Shown: positions 43,328-52,577 of the stretch, piece after piece
Numbering within the stretch: the stretch's first letter is position 1
How the letters are laid out: the number at the start of each line of letters is the position of its first letter
Source: Gemmatimonadota bacterium
GTDB taxonomy: Bacteria > Gemmatimonadota > Gemmatimonadetes > Gemmatimonadales > Gemmatimonadaceae
Direction of reading: 5' to 3'
Length of the DNA stretch: 64,000 bases
NCBI GenBank assembly: GCA_028287305.1
Contig: JAQBPX010000014.1
Location: 349,672-413,671, forward strand
Made by a program: the position numbers and the translations under genes
Notes under the pieces: generated by a model
Seen by the model: the letters and a program-made list of their open reading frames with translations, nothing else
Told to the model about the DNA's origin: nothing
The model's database searches: none

Positions 43328-44692
43328 TCATGTCCCGAGGCGCTCCAGGATCCAGCCCTTCACCTTGCCCGCGTCCACCCGCACCTGCTGCAGCGTGTCG
43401 CGGTCGCGGATCGTCACCGTGTTGTCCTCGTTCGAGGTGCCATCCACCGTGACGCAGAACGGCGTGCCGATCTCGTCCTGCCTGCGATAGCGGCGCCCGA
43501 TCGCGCCGGACTCGTCGTAGAACACGGGGAAGGCGGACCGCAGCTCCTTCGCAAGCTTCTCGGCGAACTCCGGCATGCCGTCCTTCTTCACGAGCGGGAA
43601 CACGCCGGCCTTCACCGGCGCCAGCTGCGCGGGCAGGCCGAGCACGACGCGTCCCTCGGTCTCGCCCTCCACGGTCTCCTCGCGATAGCCGTTGACGAGC
43701 AGTGCGAGCGCCGTGCGATCGGCTCCCACGCTCGTCTCGACCACGAAGGGCACGAAGCGCCGGTTGTTCGGCTGGTCGAAGTACTCGAGCTTCTTGCCCG
43801 AGTACTCCTGGTGCCGGTTCAGGTCGAAGTCGCCGCGATGGTGCACGCCCTCGATCTCCTGGAAGCCGAGCGTGCCGCCGAAGTCGAACTGGATGTCGAA
43901 CGCCGCGCGCGCATAGTGCGCCAGCTCCTCCGGCGTGTGCTGGTGGAACAGCAGCCGCCCTTCATCCAGGCCGAGCGACAGGTGCCACGCCATGCGCTGC
44001 GCCTTCCAGTACTCGAACCACTCCATGTGGTCCTTCTCGGGGTCCACGAAGAACTGCATCTCCATCTGCTCGAACTCGCGCGTGCGGAAGATGAAGTTCC
44101 CGGGGGTGATCTCGTTGCGGAACGCCTTGCCGATCTGCGCGATGCCGAACGGCACCTTCTGCCGCGTGCTCTGCTGCACGTTGAGGAAGTTGACGTAGAT
44201 CCCCTGCGCCGTTTCCGGCCGCAGGTACACCACGCTGGCGCTCTCCTCCACCGGCCCCATGAACGTCTTGAACATGAGGTTGAACATGCGCGGCTCGCTC
44301 AGCGTGCCCTTCATGCCGCAGGCGGGGCATTGCGCATCCGGCTGCCCGGGCGTGCCCTTGATCTTCGGGTCGTCGGCGCGAAAGCGCTTCTTGCAGTTGC
44401 GGCAGTCGACGAGGGGATCGGTGAATCCCGCCACGTGACCACTCGCCTCCCACGTCCGGGGGTGCATGAGGATCGCGGCGTCGAGCCCCTCGATGTCGTC
44501 GCGCGAGCGCACCATGGCGTTCCACCAGCGGTCCTTGAGGTTCCGCTTCAGCTCCACGCCGAGCGGACCGTAGTCCCACACGGACCCGGTGCCGCCGTAG
44601 ATCTCGGAGCTCTGGAAGATGAAGCCGCGTCGCTTGCAGAGCGACACGAGCTTTTCCATGACGTCGGGGTGCGCGCTGGGAGTGGAGGCCAT
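43328..44692 (-). CDS. glyQS: Glycyl-tRNA synthetase, single-chain (dimeric, archaeal/eukaryal-like) type
   Basis: This enzyme charges tRNA-Gly. The 454-residue class II synthetase shows GFIFQSSEIYGGTGSVWDYGPLGVELK near the N terminus, a Cys-pair zinc region (CRNCKKRF ... CPACGMKG), motif 2 AQIGKAFRNEI, and the C-terminal anticodon domain (APVKAGVFPLVKKDG, YDESGAIGRRYRRQDEIGTPFCVTVD). This single-chain form replaces the alpha/beta GlyQ-GlyS tetramer of many bacteria. The ATG is at 44690-44692. It stands 13 bases after the ypdA gene on the same strand. Confidence 0.95.
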   Translation of the reverse strand: MASTPSAHPDVMEKLVSLCKRRGFIFQSSEIYGGTGSVWDYGPLGVELKRNLKDRWWNAMVRSRDDIEGLDAAILMHPRTWEASGHVAGFTDPLVDCRNCKKRFRADDPKIKGTPGQPDAQCPACGMKGTLSEPRMFNLMFKTFMGPVEESASVVYLRPETAQGIYVNFLNVQQSTRQKVPFGIAQIGKAFRNEITPGNFIFRTREFEQMEMQFFVDPEKDHMEWFEYWKAQRMAWHLSLGLDEGRLLFHQHTPEELAHYARAAFDIQFDFGGTLGFQEIEGVHHRGDFDLNRHQEYSGKKLEYFDQPNNRRFVPFVVETSVGADRTALALLVNGYREETVEGETEGRVVLGLPAQLAPVKAGVFPLVKKDGMPEFAEKLAKELRSAFPVFYDESGAIGRRYRRQDEIGTPFCVTVDGTSNEDNTVTIRDRDTLQQVRVDAGKVKGWILERLGT

Positions 44693-44705
44693 GTCGGAAA
44701 GCTAT

Positions 44706-45728
44706 TCAGGAATCGAGCTCCGCGCTCATGCGCGGAGCGGCGGGGGCGGGCTTCCCCAGCAGGTGCGCCACGATGCGATCACCGTGGTATCGCCCGTTCT
44801 CGATGAACACCTTGTTCGCGTCGAAGCCGGCCACCACCACCCCCGCGATGTACACGCCGGGCACGTCCGTCTCGAGCGTGGCCGGGTCGTGTGCGGGAAT
44901 CCCCGTGGTCGCGTCGATGGTCACGCCGGCGGCGCGCAGCAGGTCCGTGTTCGGCGCGAAGCCGGTCATCAGGTAGACCAGCGTGGCGGGCAGCGTCTCC
45001 TCGCCGTCGGGCCCGTGCAGGTGCACCTGTTCACCCTCGATGGCCACCACGCGCGAGCTCCAGCGCACCGCGATCAGCCCCTCGCGCACGCGATTCTCGA
45101 AGTCCGGCAGCACCCATGGCTTGATGCGCTTGTTGAAGGTGGGGCCGTGGTACACCAGCGTCACGCGCGCGCCGGCACGCCAGAGCTCGAGCGCCGCCTC
45201 GGCGGCCGAGTTGCCGCCGCCCACCACCACCACGTGTTGCTGGAAGGCCTCGTGCCCCTCGCGAAAGAGGTGATGGACGTGTGGCAGCTCCTCGCCCGTC
45301 ACGCCGATGAAGTTCGGCGACCCGAAGTAGCCGGTGGCCACGAGCACCGCGCGAGCGCGCGCCTCGCGCTCGGTGCCCCCGCGCGTGCACGAGCGCACCA
45401 CGAACTCGTGACCGTCCCGCGCGAACGACATCACGCGCTCGTACTGCCGCACCTCGAGCGCGAAGTGCTTCACCACCTCGCGGTAGTACGCCAGCGCGTC
45501 GCGGCGCCCCGGCTTCTCCGTGGCGACCACGAACGGCATTCCGCCGAGCGCCAGCTTCTCCGCGGTGGAGAAGAAGCGCACGTAGTAGGGGTACTGCGTG
45601 ATGGTGCTCGCCACCACCTGCGACTCGACGATCACCGCGCGCAGCCCGGCGCGCTGCGCGGCGATGGCGGCCGCGAGCCCGCACGGTCCCGCACCCACCA
45701 CCAGCAGGTCGATCGCCTGCTCGCTCAC
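44706..45728 (-). CDS. ypdA: YpdA-family flavoprotein (bacillithiol disulfide reductase-like)
   Basis: The 340-residue protein is a thioredoxin-reductase-like flavoprotein with two nucleotide-binding folds: VVGAGPCGLAAAIAA at the N terminus and VVVGGGNSAAEAALEL in the middle, plus the final FAD-binding GVYIAGVVVAG. There is no CxxC active-site pair, as in YpdA, which reduces bacillithiol disulfide with NADPH. Whether this organism makes bacillithiol is not shown in the window. The GTG start at 45726-45728 overlaps the purA stop (GTGA), so it is co-translated with purA. Confidence 0.85.
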   Translation of the reverse strand: MSEQAIDLLVVGAGPCGLAAAIAAQRAGLRAVIVESQVVASTITQYPYYVRFFSTAEKLALGGMPFVVATEKPGRRDALAYYREVVKHFALEVRQYERVMSFARDGHEFVVRSCTRGGTEREARARAVLVATGYFGSPNFIGVTGEELPHVHHLFREGHEAFQQHVVVVGGGNSAAEAALELWRAGARVTLVYHGPTFNKRIKPWVLPDFENRVREGLIAVRWSSRVVAIEGEQVHLHGPDGEETLPATLVYLMTGFAPNTDLLRAAGVTIDATTGIPAHDPATLETDVPGVYIAGVVVAGFDANKVFIENGRYHGDRIVAHLLGKPAPAAPRMSAELDS

Positions 45729-47008
45729 TCGAGGCCGATGATCTGGTCGCGGCGCGTGCCCACGCTCACGTAGGTGATGCGCGTCTCGCACAGTTCCTCG
45801 ATGCGGTCGAGATACGCGCGCGCCTGGCTCGGCAGCTCCGACAGCTTGCGCGCGTCCGCCGTGGACTGCTGCCAGCCGTCGAACCACTCGTACTTCGGGG
45901 AGAGCTGCGCGAGCGCCGTGAGGTCGGCCGGGAACTCGGTGTGCACTTCGCCCTCGTACTCGTAGCCGGTGCAGATCGCCACCTTGTCGAGCGTGTCGAG
46001 CACGTCGAGCTTCGTCACCGCCAGGTCGCTCAGGCCGTTGATGCGACCCGCATAGCGCACCACCACGGCGTCGAACCAGCCACAGCGACGCGGGCGTCCC
46101 GTGGTGGCTCCATACTCGTTGCCCAGCTTCCGCATCCGCTCGCCCATCTCCCCCTCGAGCTCCGTGGGCAGGGGGCCGTTGCCCACGCGCGTGGTGTATG
46201 CCTTCACCACTCCCAGCACGGCGTCGATCGCCGTCGGCGCGATGCCGGCGCCCACCGCGGCGCCGCCACTCGTGGTGTTGCTGCTCGTCACGAACGGGTA
46301 CGTGCCATGGTCCACGTCGAGCAGCGAGCCCTGCGCGCCCTCGAGCAGCACGGTGGCGCCCGACTTGATCGCCTTGTGGATCACGAAGCCGACGTCCTCC
46401 GCCAGCGGCAGCAGTCGCTCCGCCAGTCGTGCGAGCAGCGCGAGGGTTGCGTCGCAGTCCACTCGCTTGTCACTGCCGAACCGCGAGAGCTGCGCGTTCG
46501 CATGCTCGGCCGCCTGCTCGACCAGCTCGCGCAGCCGCTCGGGATGGCGCAGGTCGAGCACGCGCACGCCGCGGCGCGCCACCTTGTCCTCGTACGCGGG
46601 CCCGATGCCGCGACCCGTGGTGCCGATCGCCGCGCTGGCCGAGCTCTGCGAGTCCACCAGCTTGTGATACGGCAGCACGAGGTGCGCGCGGTCGCTCACA
46701 TAGAGGCGGCCCTCGACGTCCACGCCGTCCTGCACCAGGCCGTCGATCTCGGTGAAGAGCGTGTCCGGGTCGAGCACCACGCCATTCCCGATAGCGCAGC
46801 GCACGCCGGGATGCAGGATGCCGCTCGGGATCTGGTGCAGCACGAAGCTGGTGTCGCCGATGTGGACCGTGTGGCCCGCGTTCGCTCCACCCTGGTAGCG
46901 GACCACCCAGTCCGCCCGCTCCGCCAGCACGTCCACCAGCTTGCCCTTCCCCTCGTCGCCCCACTGCGCGCCGACGACCACGACCGTGCGCTGCGACTCA
47001 CCGAACAT
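45725..47008 (-). CDS. purA: Adenylosuccinate synthetase
   Basis: PurA joins IMP and aspartate using GTP in AMP synthesis. The 427-residue protein has the P-loop-like GAQWGDEGKGKLVD, QGGANAGHTV, GVVLDPDTL, GRGIGPAYEDK and the C-terminal KLDVLDTLDKV and TRVGNGPLPTE segments. Length is typical. An AGGAG lies 5 bases before the ATG. A terminator-like hairpin stands in the leader, which may belong to the upstream gene or act as an attenuator. Confidence 0.96.
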   Translation of the reverse strand: MFGESQRTVVVVGAQWGDEGKGKLVDVLAERADWVVRYQGGANAGHTVHIGDTSFVLHQIPSGILHPGVRCAIGNGVVLDPDTLFTEIDGLVQDGVDVEGRLYVSDRAHLVLPYHKLVDSQSSASAAIGTTGRGIGPAYEDKVARRGVRVLDLRHPERLRELVEQAAEHANAQLSRFGSDKRVDCDATLALLARLAERLLPLAEDVGFVIHKAIKSGATVLLEGAQGSLLDVDHGTYPFVTSSNTTSGGAAVGAGIAPTAIDAVLGVVKAYTTRVGNGPLPTELEGEMGERMRKLGNEYGATTGRPRRCGWFDAVVVRYAGRINGLSDLAVTKLDVLDTLDKVAICTGYEYEGEVHTEFPADLTALAQLSPKYEWFDGWQQSTADARKLSELPSQARAYLDRIEELCETRITYVSVGTRRDQIIGLE

Positions 47009-47035
47009 GCGGCTCCTGGCGGTTCTTTCCGGAAA

Positions 47036-47069
47036 CGAAAAACGCCCCGGCGGCTTTCGCTGGGGCGTT
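47036..47069 (-). terminator. Rho-independent terminator between the DUF456 gene and purA
   Basis: On the minus strand an AACGCCCC/GGGGCGTT stem (arms 47062-47069 and 47041-47048) with a 13-base loop is followed by TTTTTCGTTT. It lies 43 bases after the DUF456 stop and about 28 bases before the purA start. It fits the end of the upstream unit or an attenuator of purA. Confidence 0.8.
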
Positions 47070-47111
47070 GAATAAACCTAGGCTGGCAGGACGGAAACGC
47101 CAGTGACGCCC

Positions 47112-47603
47112 TCAGGTCAGGGCCGCGATCACGATCCATGCGGAGATGGCCACGCCGATGCCCACCTTCACCGCCGAGGCGAGCACCCGCCCGATCAGCG
47201 CGCCCCATGCCACGCGTGTCGCGTTGCCGGCGTCGCGCTTCACCGTGAGCTCCCCCGCCAGGGCGCCCAGGAAGGCGCCGGCGAAGGCCCCGATCACGGG
47301 GCCGATGATCGGCACTGGAACGCCCACGAAGGCCCCCACGGTGCCACCGATGATCGCCCCCCATCCCGCCCGGCGCGACCCGCCATACTTGCGGGCGTAA
47401 CGGGCCGAGAGCGAGAACTCGATCACCTCACCCACCACGGCGAGGATCGCCGTGAACACCACGGTCGCCGTCCCCACGCCACCCTGCGGGACCAGTATCT
47501 GGTAGCCGAGCGCGGCCCCGACCATCAGCCACGTGCCTGGCAATCCCAGCGGGATCATCGCCAGCGACAGCACCAGGATTGCGACGAGCAGCACGATTTC
47601 CAT
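47112..47603 (-). CDS. DUF456-family membrane protein
   Basis: The 163-residue protein is almost wholly hydrophobic, with about four membrane helices and Gly-rich motifs (GLPGTWLMVGAALGYQ, YGGSRRAGWGAIIGGTVGAFVGVPVPIIGPVIGA... in outline) characteristic of the DUF456 family, whose function is unknown. I use the ATG at 47601-47603, since earlier frame is not membrane-like. It follows the M28 peptidase gene by 8 bases. Confidence 0.85.
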   Translation of the reverse strand: MEIVLLVAILVLSLAMIPLGLPGTWLMVGAALGYQILVPQGGVGTATVVFTAILAVVGEVIEFSLSARYARKYGGSRRAGWGAIIGGTVGAFVGVPVPIIGPVIGAFAGAFLGALAGELTVKRDAGNATRVAWGALIGRVLASAVKVGIGVAISAWIVIAALT

Positions 47604-47611
47604 TTCCGTCC

Positions 47612-48691
47612 TCAGAGCATGGCCCGAGCCGCCTGCACGAGCAGGGCGGCCGCACTGTCCAGTCCCTCGCCGCGCAGGGCAACGAGGCCATCGCGAGCGC
47701 CGTGAATGCGCGCCAGGGTGCGCAGCGTGCCTCGGCTGAGCGTCGCGGCCTGCCACCCTGCCTGCTCGAGCGCCACTGCATCGGTCAGGATCCCCGGCAG
47801 CAGCGCCCGCGTGCGCACCGTTGTTCCAGCGACGGATGCCGCTCGCGCCGCAACGAAGATCCGTTCGGCCGACCGGCGCCCCCCCATCCAGACGTACGGT
47901 CCCTGGTCGTCAATGGTGTCGCAGTTGAGGGCGATTCCCGGCCGGCGCCCCTGGACCCACGCCCGGGCCCCCGCGAGGCCGAGCTCCTCGCCATCGCTCA
48001 CCAGGAAGCCCACGCGCGGCTCGCCGCCCAGCTGCTCGGCGGCTGCGAGCAGTGCGGCCACCCCACTCGCGTTGTCCACCGCGCCGGGTGATCGATCGCC
48101 CACGAGCGTGAGGATCACCGGGAGCGCCACCGGGAGCGACAGGAAGATCGTCGCGAGCCACGCGCCCTCCGGCACCGCGACGCCCAGCATCGCGGCGGAT
48201 GCCATCAGCAGCTCGAGCGCGAGCAGCACGCTGGTGGCGACGATCCCGCTGACGCGCGCGAGTATCGGCACCAGCTGCGACTTGGAGTCGAGGTGCGCCA
48301 CGAGCCAGACCAGGGGCTCAGGGGTGCGCGTCGCCTCGAGGTTGACCCCGCTCGCCCGCAACCAGCGCGAGTGCAGCACGCCTTCACGAGACGCCCAGCG
48401 CGCGAACAGCGCGATGGCGACGATGCCCACGGTGAGCACGAGCAGCGCCCTGGCCGGGTGCATCGCGATCCCGAACTCACCGGCGCCGAGCGTCGTGAGC
48501 CACGCGCCGAGGCCGGCGATCGGCGTCGCGAATCGGCCGGGGAATCCCGAGTACTGGAAGGGGCGCGCGGTCACGGCGCATCCGGTGCGCGACAGCACTT
48601 CCGTGCAGTAGGCGCGCGCCTGCTCGAGCGACGCGGTGCCTGCGCCGCGCGAGCGCGCACCGAGCACGTGCAGGTGCCCGGCGGCGCTCAC
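47612..48691 (-). CDS. M28-family zinc aminopeptidase with membrane segments
   Basis: The 359-residue protein carries the M28 ligand pattern: VAHLDSKSQ, AVDNASGVAALL, SDGEELGLAG and DTIDDQGP. Unlike soluble M28 enzymes it has three to four hydrophobic helices between about 60 and 180 (ALLVLTVGIVAIALFARW, LLALELLMASAAMLGVAV, IFLSLPVALPVILTLVG), so the catalytic part is membrane-attached. The HxD histidine is present within VWLVAHLDS. The GTG start at 48689-48691 gives this form. It sits 10 bases after the dapA homologue. Confidence 0.78.
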   Translation of the reverse strand: MSAAGHLHVLGARSRGAGTASLEQARAYCTEVLSRTGCAVTARPFQYSGFPGRFATPIAGLGAWLTTLGAGEFGIAMHPARALLVLTVGIVAIALFARWASREGVLHSRWLRASGVNLEATRTPEPLVWLVAHLDSKSQLVPILARVSGIVATSVLLALELLMASAAMLGVAVPEGAWLATIFLSLPVALPVILTLVGDRSPGAVDNASGVAALLAAAEQLGGEPRVGFLVSDGEELGLAGARAWVQGRRPGIALNCDTIDDQGPYVWMGGRRSAERIFVAARAASVAGTTVRTRALLPGILTDAVALEQAGWQAATLSRGTLRTLARIHGARDGLVALRGEGLDSAAALLVQAARAML

Positions 48692-48701
48692 GCGCGGCGG
48701 C

Positions 48702-49616
48702 TCAGTGCGCGACGCCCGCCTGCGCCGCGCCGCCGATGCCCGCGTCGGCGAACAGCTGGCGAATCGACTTCCGCGACCTGGGCGTGAGCGGCAGCAGTGG
48801 CGAACGAGGATCGCCGCCGGCAAGCCCCACCAGGTCCATGGCAGCCTTCACGCCGGCTACACCGAGGTCGCCCACGATGCGATTCGACAGCGGCGACAGC
48901 AGCGCCTGCGCGCGCTCGGCGGCGGCGATATCGCCCGACTGCATCATGCCCCACACCTCCATCGCGAGCGCGGGAGCGAACAGCGACACGGCCAGGATGG
49001 CGCCCTTGGCGCCGTGCTGCAGCGCCGTCTGGAAGAGCGCGCCGCTGCCGGTCAGCACCGCGAAGCGCTCGTTCTGGTTGTTCAGGTAGACCGCGAGCAG
49101 CTCACGATCGCCGGAGCTGTCCTTGATGCCGATCACGTTCTGGTGCATGGCCAGCTCACTCACCAGCGTGGGGGCGAGCTGGAAGTGCATGTACTTCGGG
49201 ATGTTGTACAGCACCACCGGGATCGGGCTCCCGTCCGCCACCCTGCGGTAGTGCCCGAAGAGCGCCTCCGCGGTCATGGAGGCCGTGAAGTAGTGCGGCG
49301 CCACCACCAGGGCGGCGTCTGCCCCACGCTCCGCCGCCGCGCGCGTGAGCCGCAGGCAGGTGCGCGTGGACTCGGCACCGGTGCCGGCGAGCAGCACGCG
49401 GTGACCCGTCACGAGCTCGCGCGCCGCTTCGATCATCGCGCCGCGCTCCGCCTCGTCGAGCAGCGCCGCCTCACCCGTGGAGCCGGCGACCACGATCCCG
49501 CTGACACCGGTGCCGATGTGCATCCGCACGTTGCGGCGGAAGGCGTCCAGGTCGAGCTCCCCGTCAGTGCCGAAGGGCGTGACGACGGGCGCCAGCACGC
49601 CCGTGAGTGCCGTCAC
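48702..49616 (-). CDS. dapA: Dihydrodipicolinate synthase family protein (DapA-like)
   Basis: The 304-residue TIM-barrel lyase has GSTGEAALL (the second position Ser instead of the common Thr of GTTGE), the conserved Tyr in LYNIP and the Schiff-base Lys in IGIKDSSGD. DapA condenses pyruvate with aspartate semialdehyde in lysine and cell-wall precursor synthesis; related lyases use other 2-oxo acids. The change in the GTTGE loop and the neighbours (peptidase, PilT) do not prove lysine synthesis. The GTG start overlaps the pilT stop. Confidence 0.82.
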   Translation of the reverse strand: MTALTGVLAPVVTPFGTDGELDLDAFRRNVRMHIGTGVSGIVVAGSTGEAALLDEAERGAMIEAARELVTGHRVLLAGTGAESTRTCLRLTRAAAERGADAALVVAPHYFTASMTAEALFGHYRRVADGSPIPVVLYNIPKYMHFQLAPTLVSELAMHQNVIGIKDSSGDRELLAVYLNNQNERFAVLTGSGALFQTALQHGAKGAILAVSLFAPALAMEVWGMMQSGDIAAAERAQALLSPLSNRIVGDLGVAGVKAAMDLVGLAGGDPRSPLLPLTPRSRKSIRQLFADAGIGGAAQAGVAH

Positions 49617-50794
49617 TGGTTCATGAAGTCGAAGCCGCCGCCGCCGAGCTGGATGCCGTCCATCGCGCCGGCCGGCTCCTCTTCCTTCTCCTCGGCGGGG
49701 ATCGAGGCCGCGTCCACCACCGTCGACATGCGCGAGAACATGCGCATCTTGAGCTCGAAGTCGCTGGGGTTCGTCGCGGCGGCGCGCGCGGTCTCGAAGC
49801 TCACTTCCTTGTCGCGCACCAGGTCCATGAGGTGCTGGTCGAACGTCTGGGTGCCGTACTGCTCGCGGCCATCCGCGATGTAGTCGCGGATCTCGCCGAT
49901 GCGCTTGCCGTCGGCGATCATGTCCTTCACCGCCGGGGTGCAGAGCATGATCTCGGCGGCCACCGCGCGCCCCTGTCCGTCGGCGCGCTTGAGCAGCCGC
50001 TGCGAGATCACGGCGTGGAGCGACTCCGCGAGTCGGATGCGCACCACTTCCTGCTCCTCGGGCGGGAACATCGCCATGATGCGGAGGATGGTGCTCTGCG
50101 CATCCGGCGTGTGCAGCGTGGAGATCAGCAGGTGTCCCGTTTCCGCGGCCTTCATCGCGGTGTCGATCGTCTCGGCGTCGCGCATCTCGCCGATCATGAC
50201 GACGTCGGGATCCTGACGCAGCGCGGCGCGCAGCCCCATCTTGAAGTCGAGGGTGTCGGACCCGATCTCACGCTGCGTCACCGACGAGTTGATGTCCTGG
50301 TGCAGGAACTCGATCGGGTTCTCGAGGGTGAGGATGTGCCGGTTCTCGTTCTTGTTGATGTAGTTGATCAGCGCCGCCATGGTGCTCGACTTGCCCGACC
50401 CCGTGACGCCGGTGACGAGGATCATCCCGCGCTCGGCCTTCGCCACGCCGGCCATGGCCTGCGGCAGTCGCAGCTTCTCGAAGGTGGGCACCTCGAAGGG
50501 GATCACGCGCATCACGATCATGAAGCTCCCGCGCTGCTTCATGATGTTCACGCGGAAGCGTCCGATGCCCGGCGCGGCCCACGAGCAGTCGTAATCCTTG
50601 AGCTTGTCGAGGATGGCCTTGTCGTCCTCGTTCGACATGAGGTGCAGGGCGATCGCGCGCGTCTGCTCCGGCGTCAGCACCTGCTTGGTGAGCGGGACGA
50701 GCTTGCCATGGATGCGGGCGCGGAACACGTCGCCCGCCTTGATGTGCATGTCGGAGGCGCCGCGATCCACGGCTGCCTTGATGATCTTTTCCAT
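49613..50794 (-). CDS. pilT: PilT-like type IV pilus retraction ATPase
   Basis: The 393-residue hexameric ATPase drives pilus retraction. It has the N-terminal PAS-like domain, Walker A GVTGSGKSS, an Asp box (ENPIEF), Walker B GEMRDAETI and His box STLHTPDA. The C-terminal 30 residues (GGGGFDFMNQ) are an extra tail. It stands alone: no pilin or pilus assembly gene is near, which is common for pilT. It could equally be a PilU-like paralogue. The stop overlaps the dapA start. Confidence 0.92.
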   Translation of the reverse strand: MEKIIKAAVDRGASDMHIKAGDVFRARIHGKLVPLTKQVLTPEQTRAIALHLMSNEDDKAILDKLKDYDCSWAAPGIGRFRVNIMKQRGSFMIVMRVIPFEVPTFEKLRLPQAMAGVAKAERGMILVTGVTGSGKSSTMAALINYINKNENRHILTLENPIEFLHQDINSSVTQREIGSDTLDFKMGLRAALRQDPDVVMIGEMRDAETIDTAMKAAETGHLLISTLHTPDAQSTILRIMAMFPPEEQEVVRIRLAESLHAVISQRLLKRADGQGRAVAAEIMLCTPAVKDMIADGKRIGEIRDYIADGREQYGTQTFDQHLMDLVRDKEVSFETARAAATNPSDFELKMRMFSRMSTVVDAASIPAEEKEEEPAGAMDGIQLGGGGFDFMNQ

Positions 50795-50800
50795 GAGACG

Positions 50801-51841
50801 TCAGTATCCGGCGTGCTTGTCGACGATGTTGCGCAGCGGCCCGCCGCGGAGGTAGCGATTCCAGTTGTCGAGGAACAACTCGATTTGGCGCGGCCAGAAA
50901 CGCCCCGGGGACACCGGGGAGATGTGGGGGGTCAGGAGCGCGTTTCGAAGCTGCCACAGGGGACTGTCCGCCGCCAGTGGCTCGGCGAGGAACACGTCGA
51001 GCGCCGCACCCCGGATCCGGCCGGCGGCCAGGTGCTCCGCCAGTGCCACTTCATCTACGAGCGCCCCGCGGGCCACGTTGACCAGCACGGCGTGCGACGG
51101 CAGCAGCGCGAGCCGCTCCCGGCCGATCACGCCACGCGTCCCGGGAGTGAGTGGCGCGGCCATCACCAGGATGTCCGCCGCCGGCAGCTCCCTGTCCAGC
51201 TGCTCGAGGCCGGCGACCCGGCTGAATCCGGAGGGCACGCCCTCGGCGGGCCTCCGCCTGATGCCGACACACTCGGCGCCGAACGCGTGCATGCGCTGCG
51301 CGATGGCGGAGCCGAGCCCGCCGGTGCCCACGATGAGCACGCGGCAGTCGCCAAGCTCGCGCAGCGGCGAGTCCTCGGCCACGAAGAACTGCTTGCTCCA
51401 CGTGCCCATGCGCTGCTGTGCGAGCGCCACGTCGAGCCCGCGCAGGAAGTGGAGCACCGCACCCACCGCGTACTCGGCGATCGGCACCGCGTGGATGCCG
51501 GCGGAGTTGGTGAGGATCACGTCGCTCGCGATCAGCTCCGGCGAGAGGGCGTTGCCGACGCCGGCGGCGGCGGAGTGCACCCATCGGAGGCGGGGCGCGG
51601 CGAGGAAGAGCGGGCGCGAGATGCCGAAGCCGAAGTAGGCCTCGGCACCGGCGATCGCGCGAAGCGCCGACTCCGTCGGCAGCGGCGCGCCGTCCCCATC
51701 GGAGCTGGTGGGCGTGTCCACCACGATCACGCGCCAGCCCTCGGGCGTGGCGGTCCTGATCGCGCGCTCGCCCTCAGCCGTGAGCGCCCAGTTCTTCGAC
51801 GTCGCCGCGAGGTCGAGCGCGAGGATTCGTTCCTCAGCCAA
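50801..51841 (-). CDS. D-2-hydroxyacid dehydrogenase
   Basis: The 346-residue NAD(P)-dependent enzyme has the Rossmann loop VGTGGLGSAIA, Arg in NVARGALVDE, catalytic Glu in LDVFLAEPL and His in LTPHIS. The gene lies 6 bases downstream of pilT's upstream side and overlaps mgtC by 8 bases. The start is TTG at 51839-51841, the only one that keeps the N-terminal catalytic domain whole. The substrate is not known. Confidence 0.85.
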   Translation of the reverse strand: MAEERILALDLAATSKNWALTAEGERAIRTATPEGWRVIVVDTPTSSDGDGAPLPTESALRAIAGAEAYFGFGISRPLFLAAPRLRWVHSAAAGVGNALSPELIASDVILTNSAGIHAVPIAEYAVGAVLHFLRGLDVALAQQRMGTWSKQFFVAEDSPLRELGDCRVLIVGTGGLGSAIAQRMHAFGAECVGIRRRPAEGVPSGFSRVAGLEQLDRELPAADILVMAAPLTPGTRGVIGRERLALLPSHAVLVNVARGALVDEVALAEHLAAGRIRGAALDVFLAEPLAADSPLWQLRNALLTPHISPVSPGRFWPRQIELFLDNWNRYLRGGPLRNIVDKHAGY

Positions 51842-52499
51842 CGTGCACCCCGTAGACCTCGTCGCGCTTGAGCAGCGTGTCGGTGATCACCTCGAATTGT
51901 CGCGCGGGGCCGCTCAGCTTGAGCTCGAAGGTGCGATCGTCCGGGTGATCGAAGATCTGCACCGACTCGATTATCACGCCGTTCGCCTCGAGGACCTTGC
52001 GCAGTTCCTCGAGTGGCGTGTTCGGGCGCGTGCGGATGGTGCACGCGGCAGCGCGGCGTGCGCGCCGCAGCCGATACTCGATGTTGCCCAGCCCGGCGAG
52101 CACGAGCGCCACGAGGAGCCCCGCGCCGAGCGCCTCCACGTAGAAGCCGGCCCCGACGGTGATGCCGATCGCGGCCACCACCCAGATGGTCGCGGCGGAG
52201 GTGAGGCCCGTGACGCTTCCCTCCATGTGGAGGATGGTGCCGGCGCCGATGAAGCCCACGCCCGAGACGATCTGGGCCGCGAGGCGCGCCGGATCGCCCA
52301 CGCGCGTGCCATCCACGTAGCCGATGCGCATCGACACGTCGGTGAGCAGGGCGGCGCCGATGCAGATGAGGATGTTCGTGCGCAGTCCGGCCGGCTTGCC
52401 CGCGATCTCGCGCTCGAGCCCGATGGCACCGCCGAGGAGCACGGCGATGCCCAGCTTGAGCAGGAGGTCCAGGCGAAACGCGCGCACCATGTCGAGCAC
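51834..52499 (-). CDS. MgtC/SapB-family membrane protein
   Basis: The 221-residue protein has four to five membrane helices and the family segments GLEREIAGKPAGLRTNILICIGAALLTDVS, GVGFIGAGTILH and a cytoplasmic C-terminal ACT-like domain (EELRKVLEANGVIIESVQIFDH). MgtC proteins adjust growth in low magnesium and regulate ATP synthase in some species. CorA elsewhere in the window is the only other magnesium-related gene. Confidence 0.88.
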   Translation of the reverse strand: MLDMVRAFRLDLLLKLGIAVLLGGAIGLEREIAGKPAGLRTNILICIGAALLTDVSMRIGYVDGTRVGDPARLAAQIVSGVGFIGAGTILHMEGSVTGLTSAATIWVVAAIGITVGAGFYVEALGAGLLVALVLAGLGNIEYRLRRARRAAACTIRTRPNTPLEELRKVLEANGVIIESVQIFDHPDDRTFELKLSGPARQFEVITDTLLKRDEVYGVHVG

Positions 52500-52577
52500 G
52501 GATTGCGTGTCAGCCTGTGTTGCGGCGCCGGTCAGTGCGAGGATGGCGTGAATGGCGGGCTCCCGCCCGCAGGGCCG

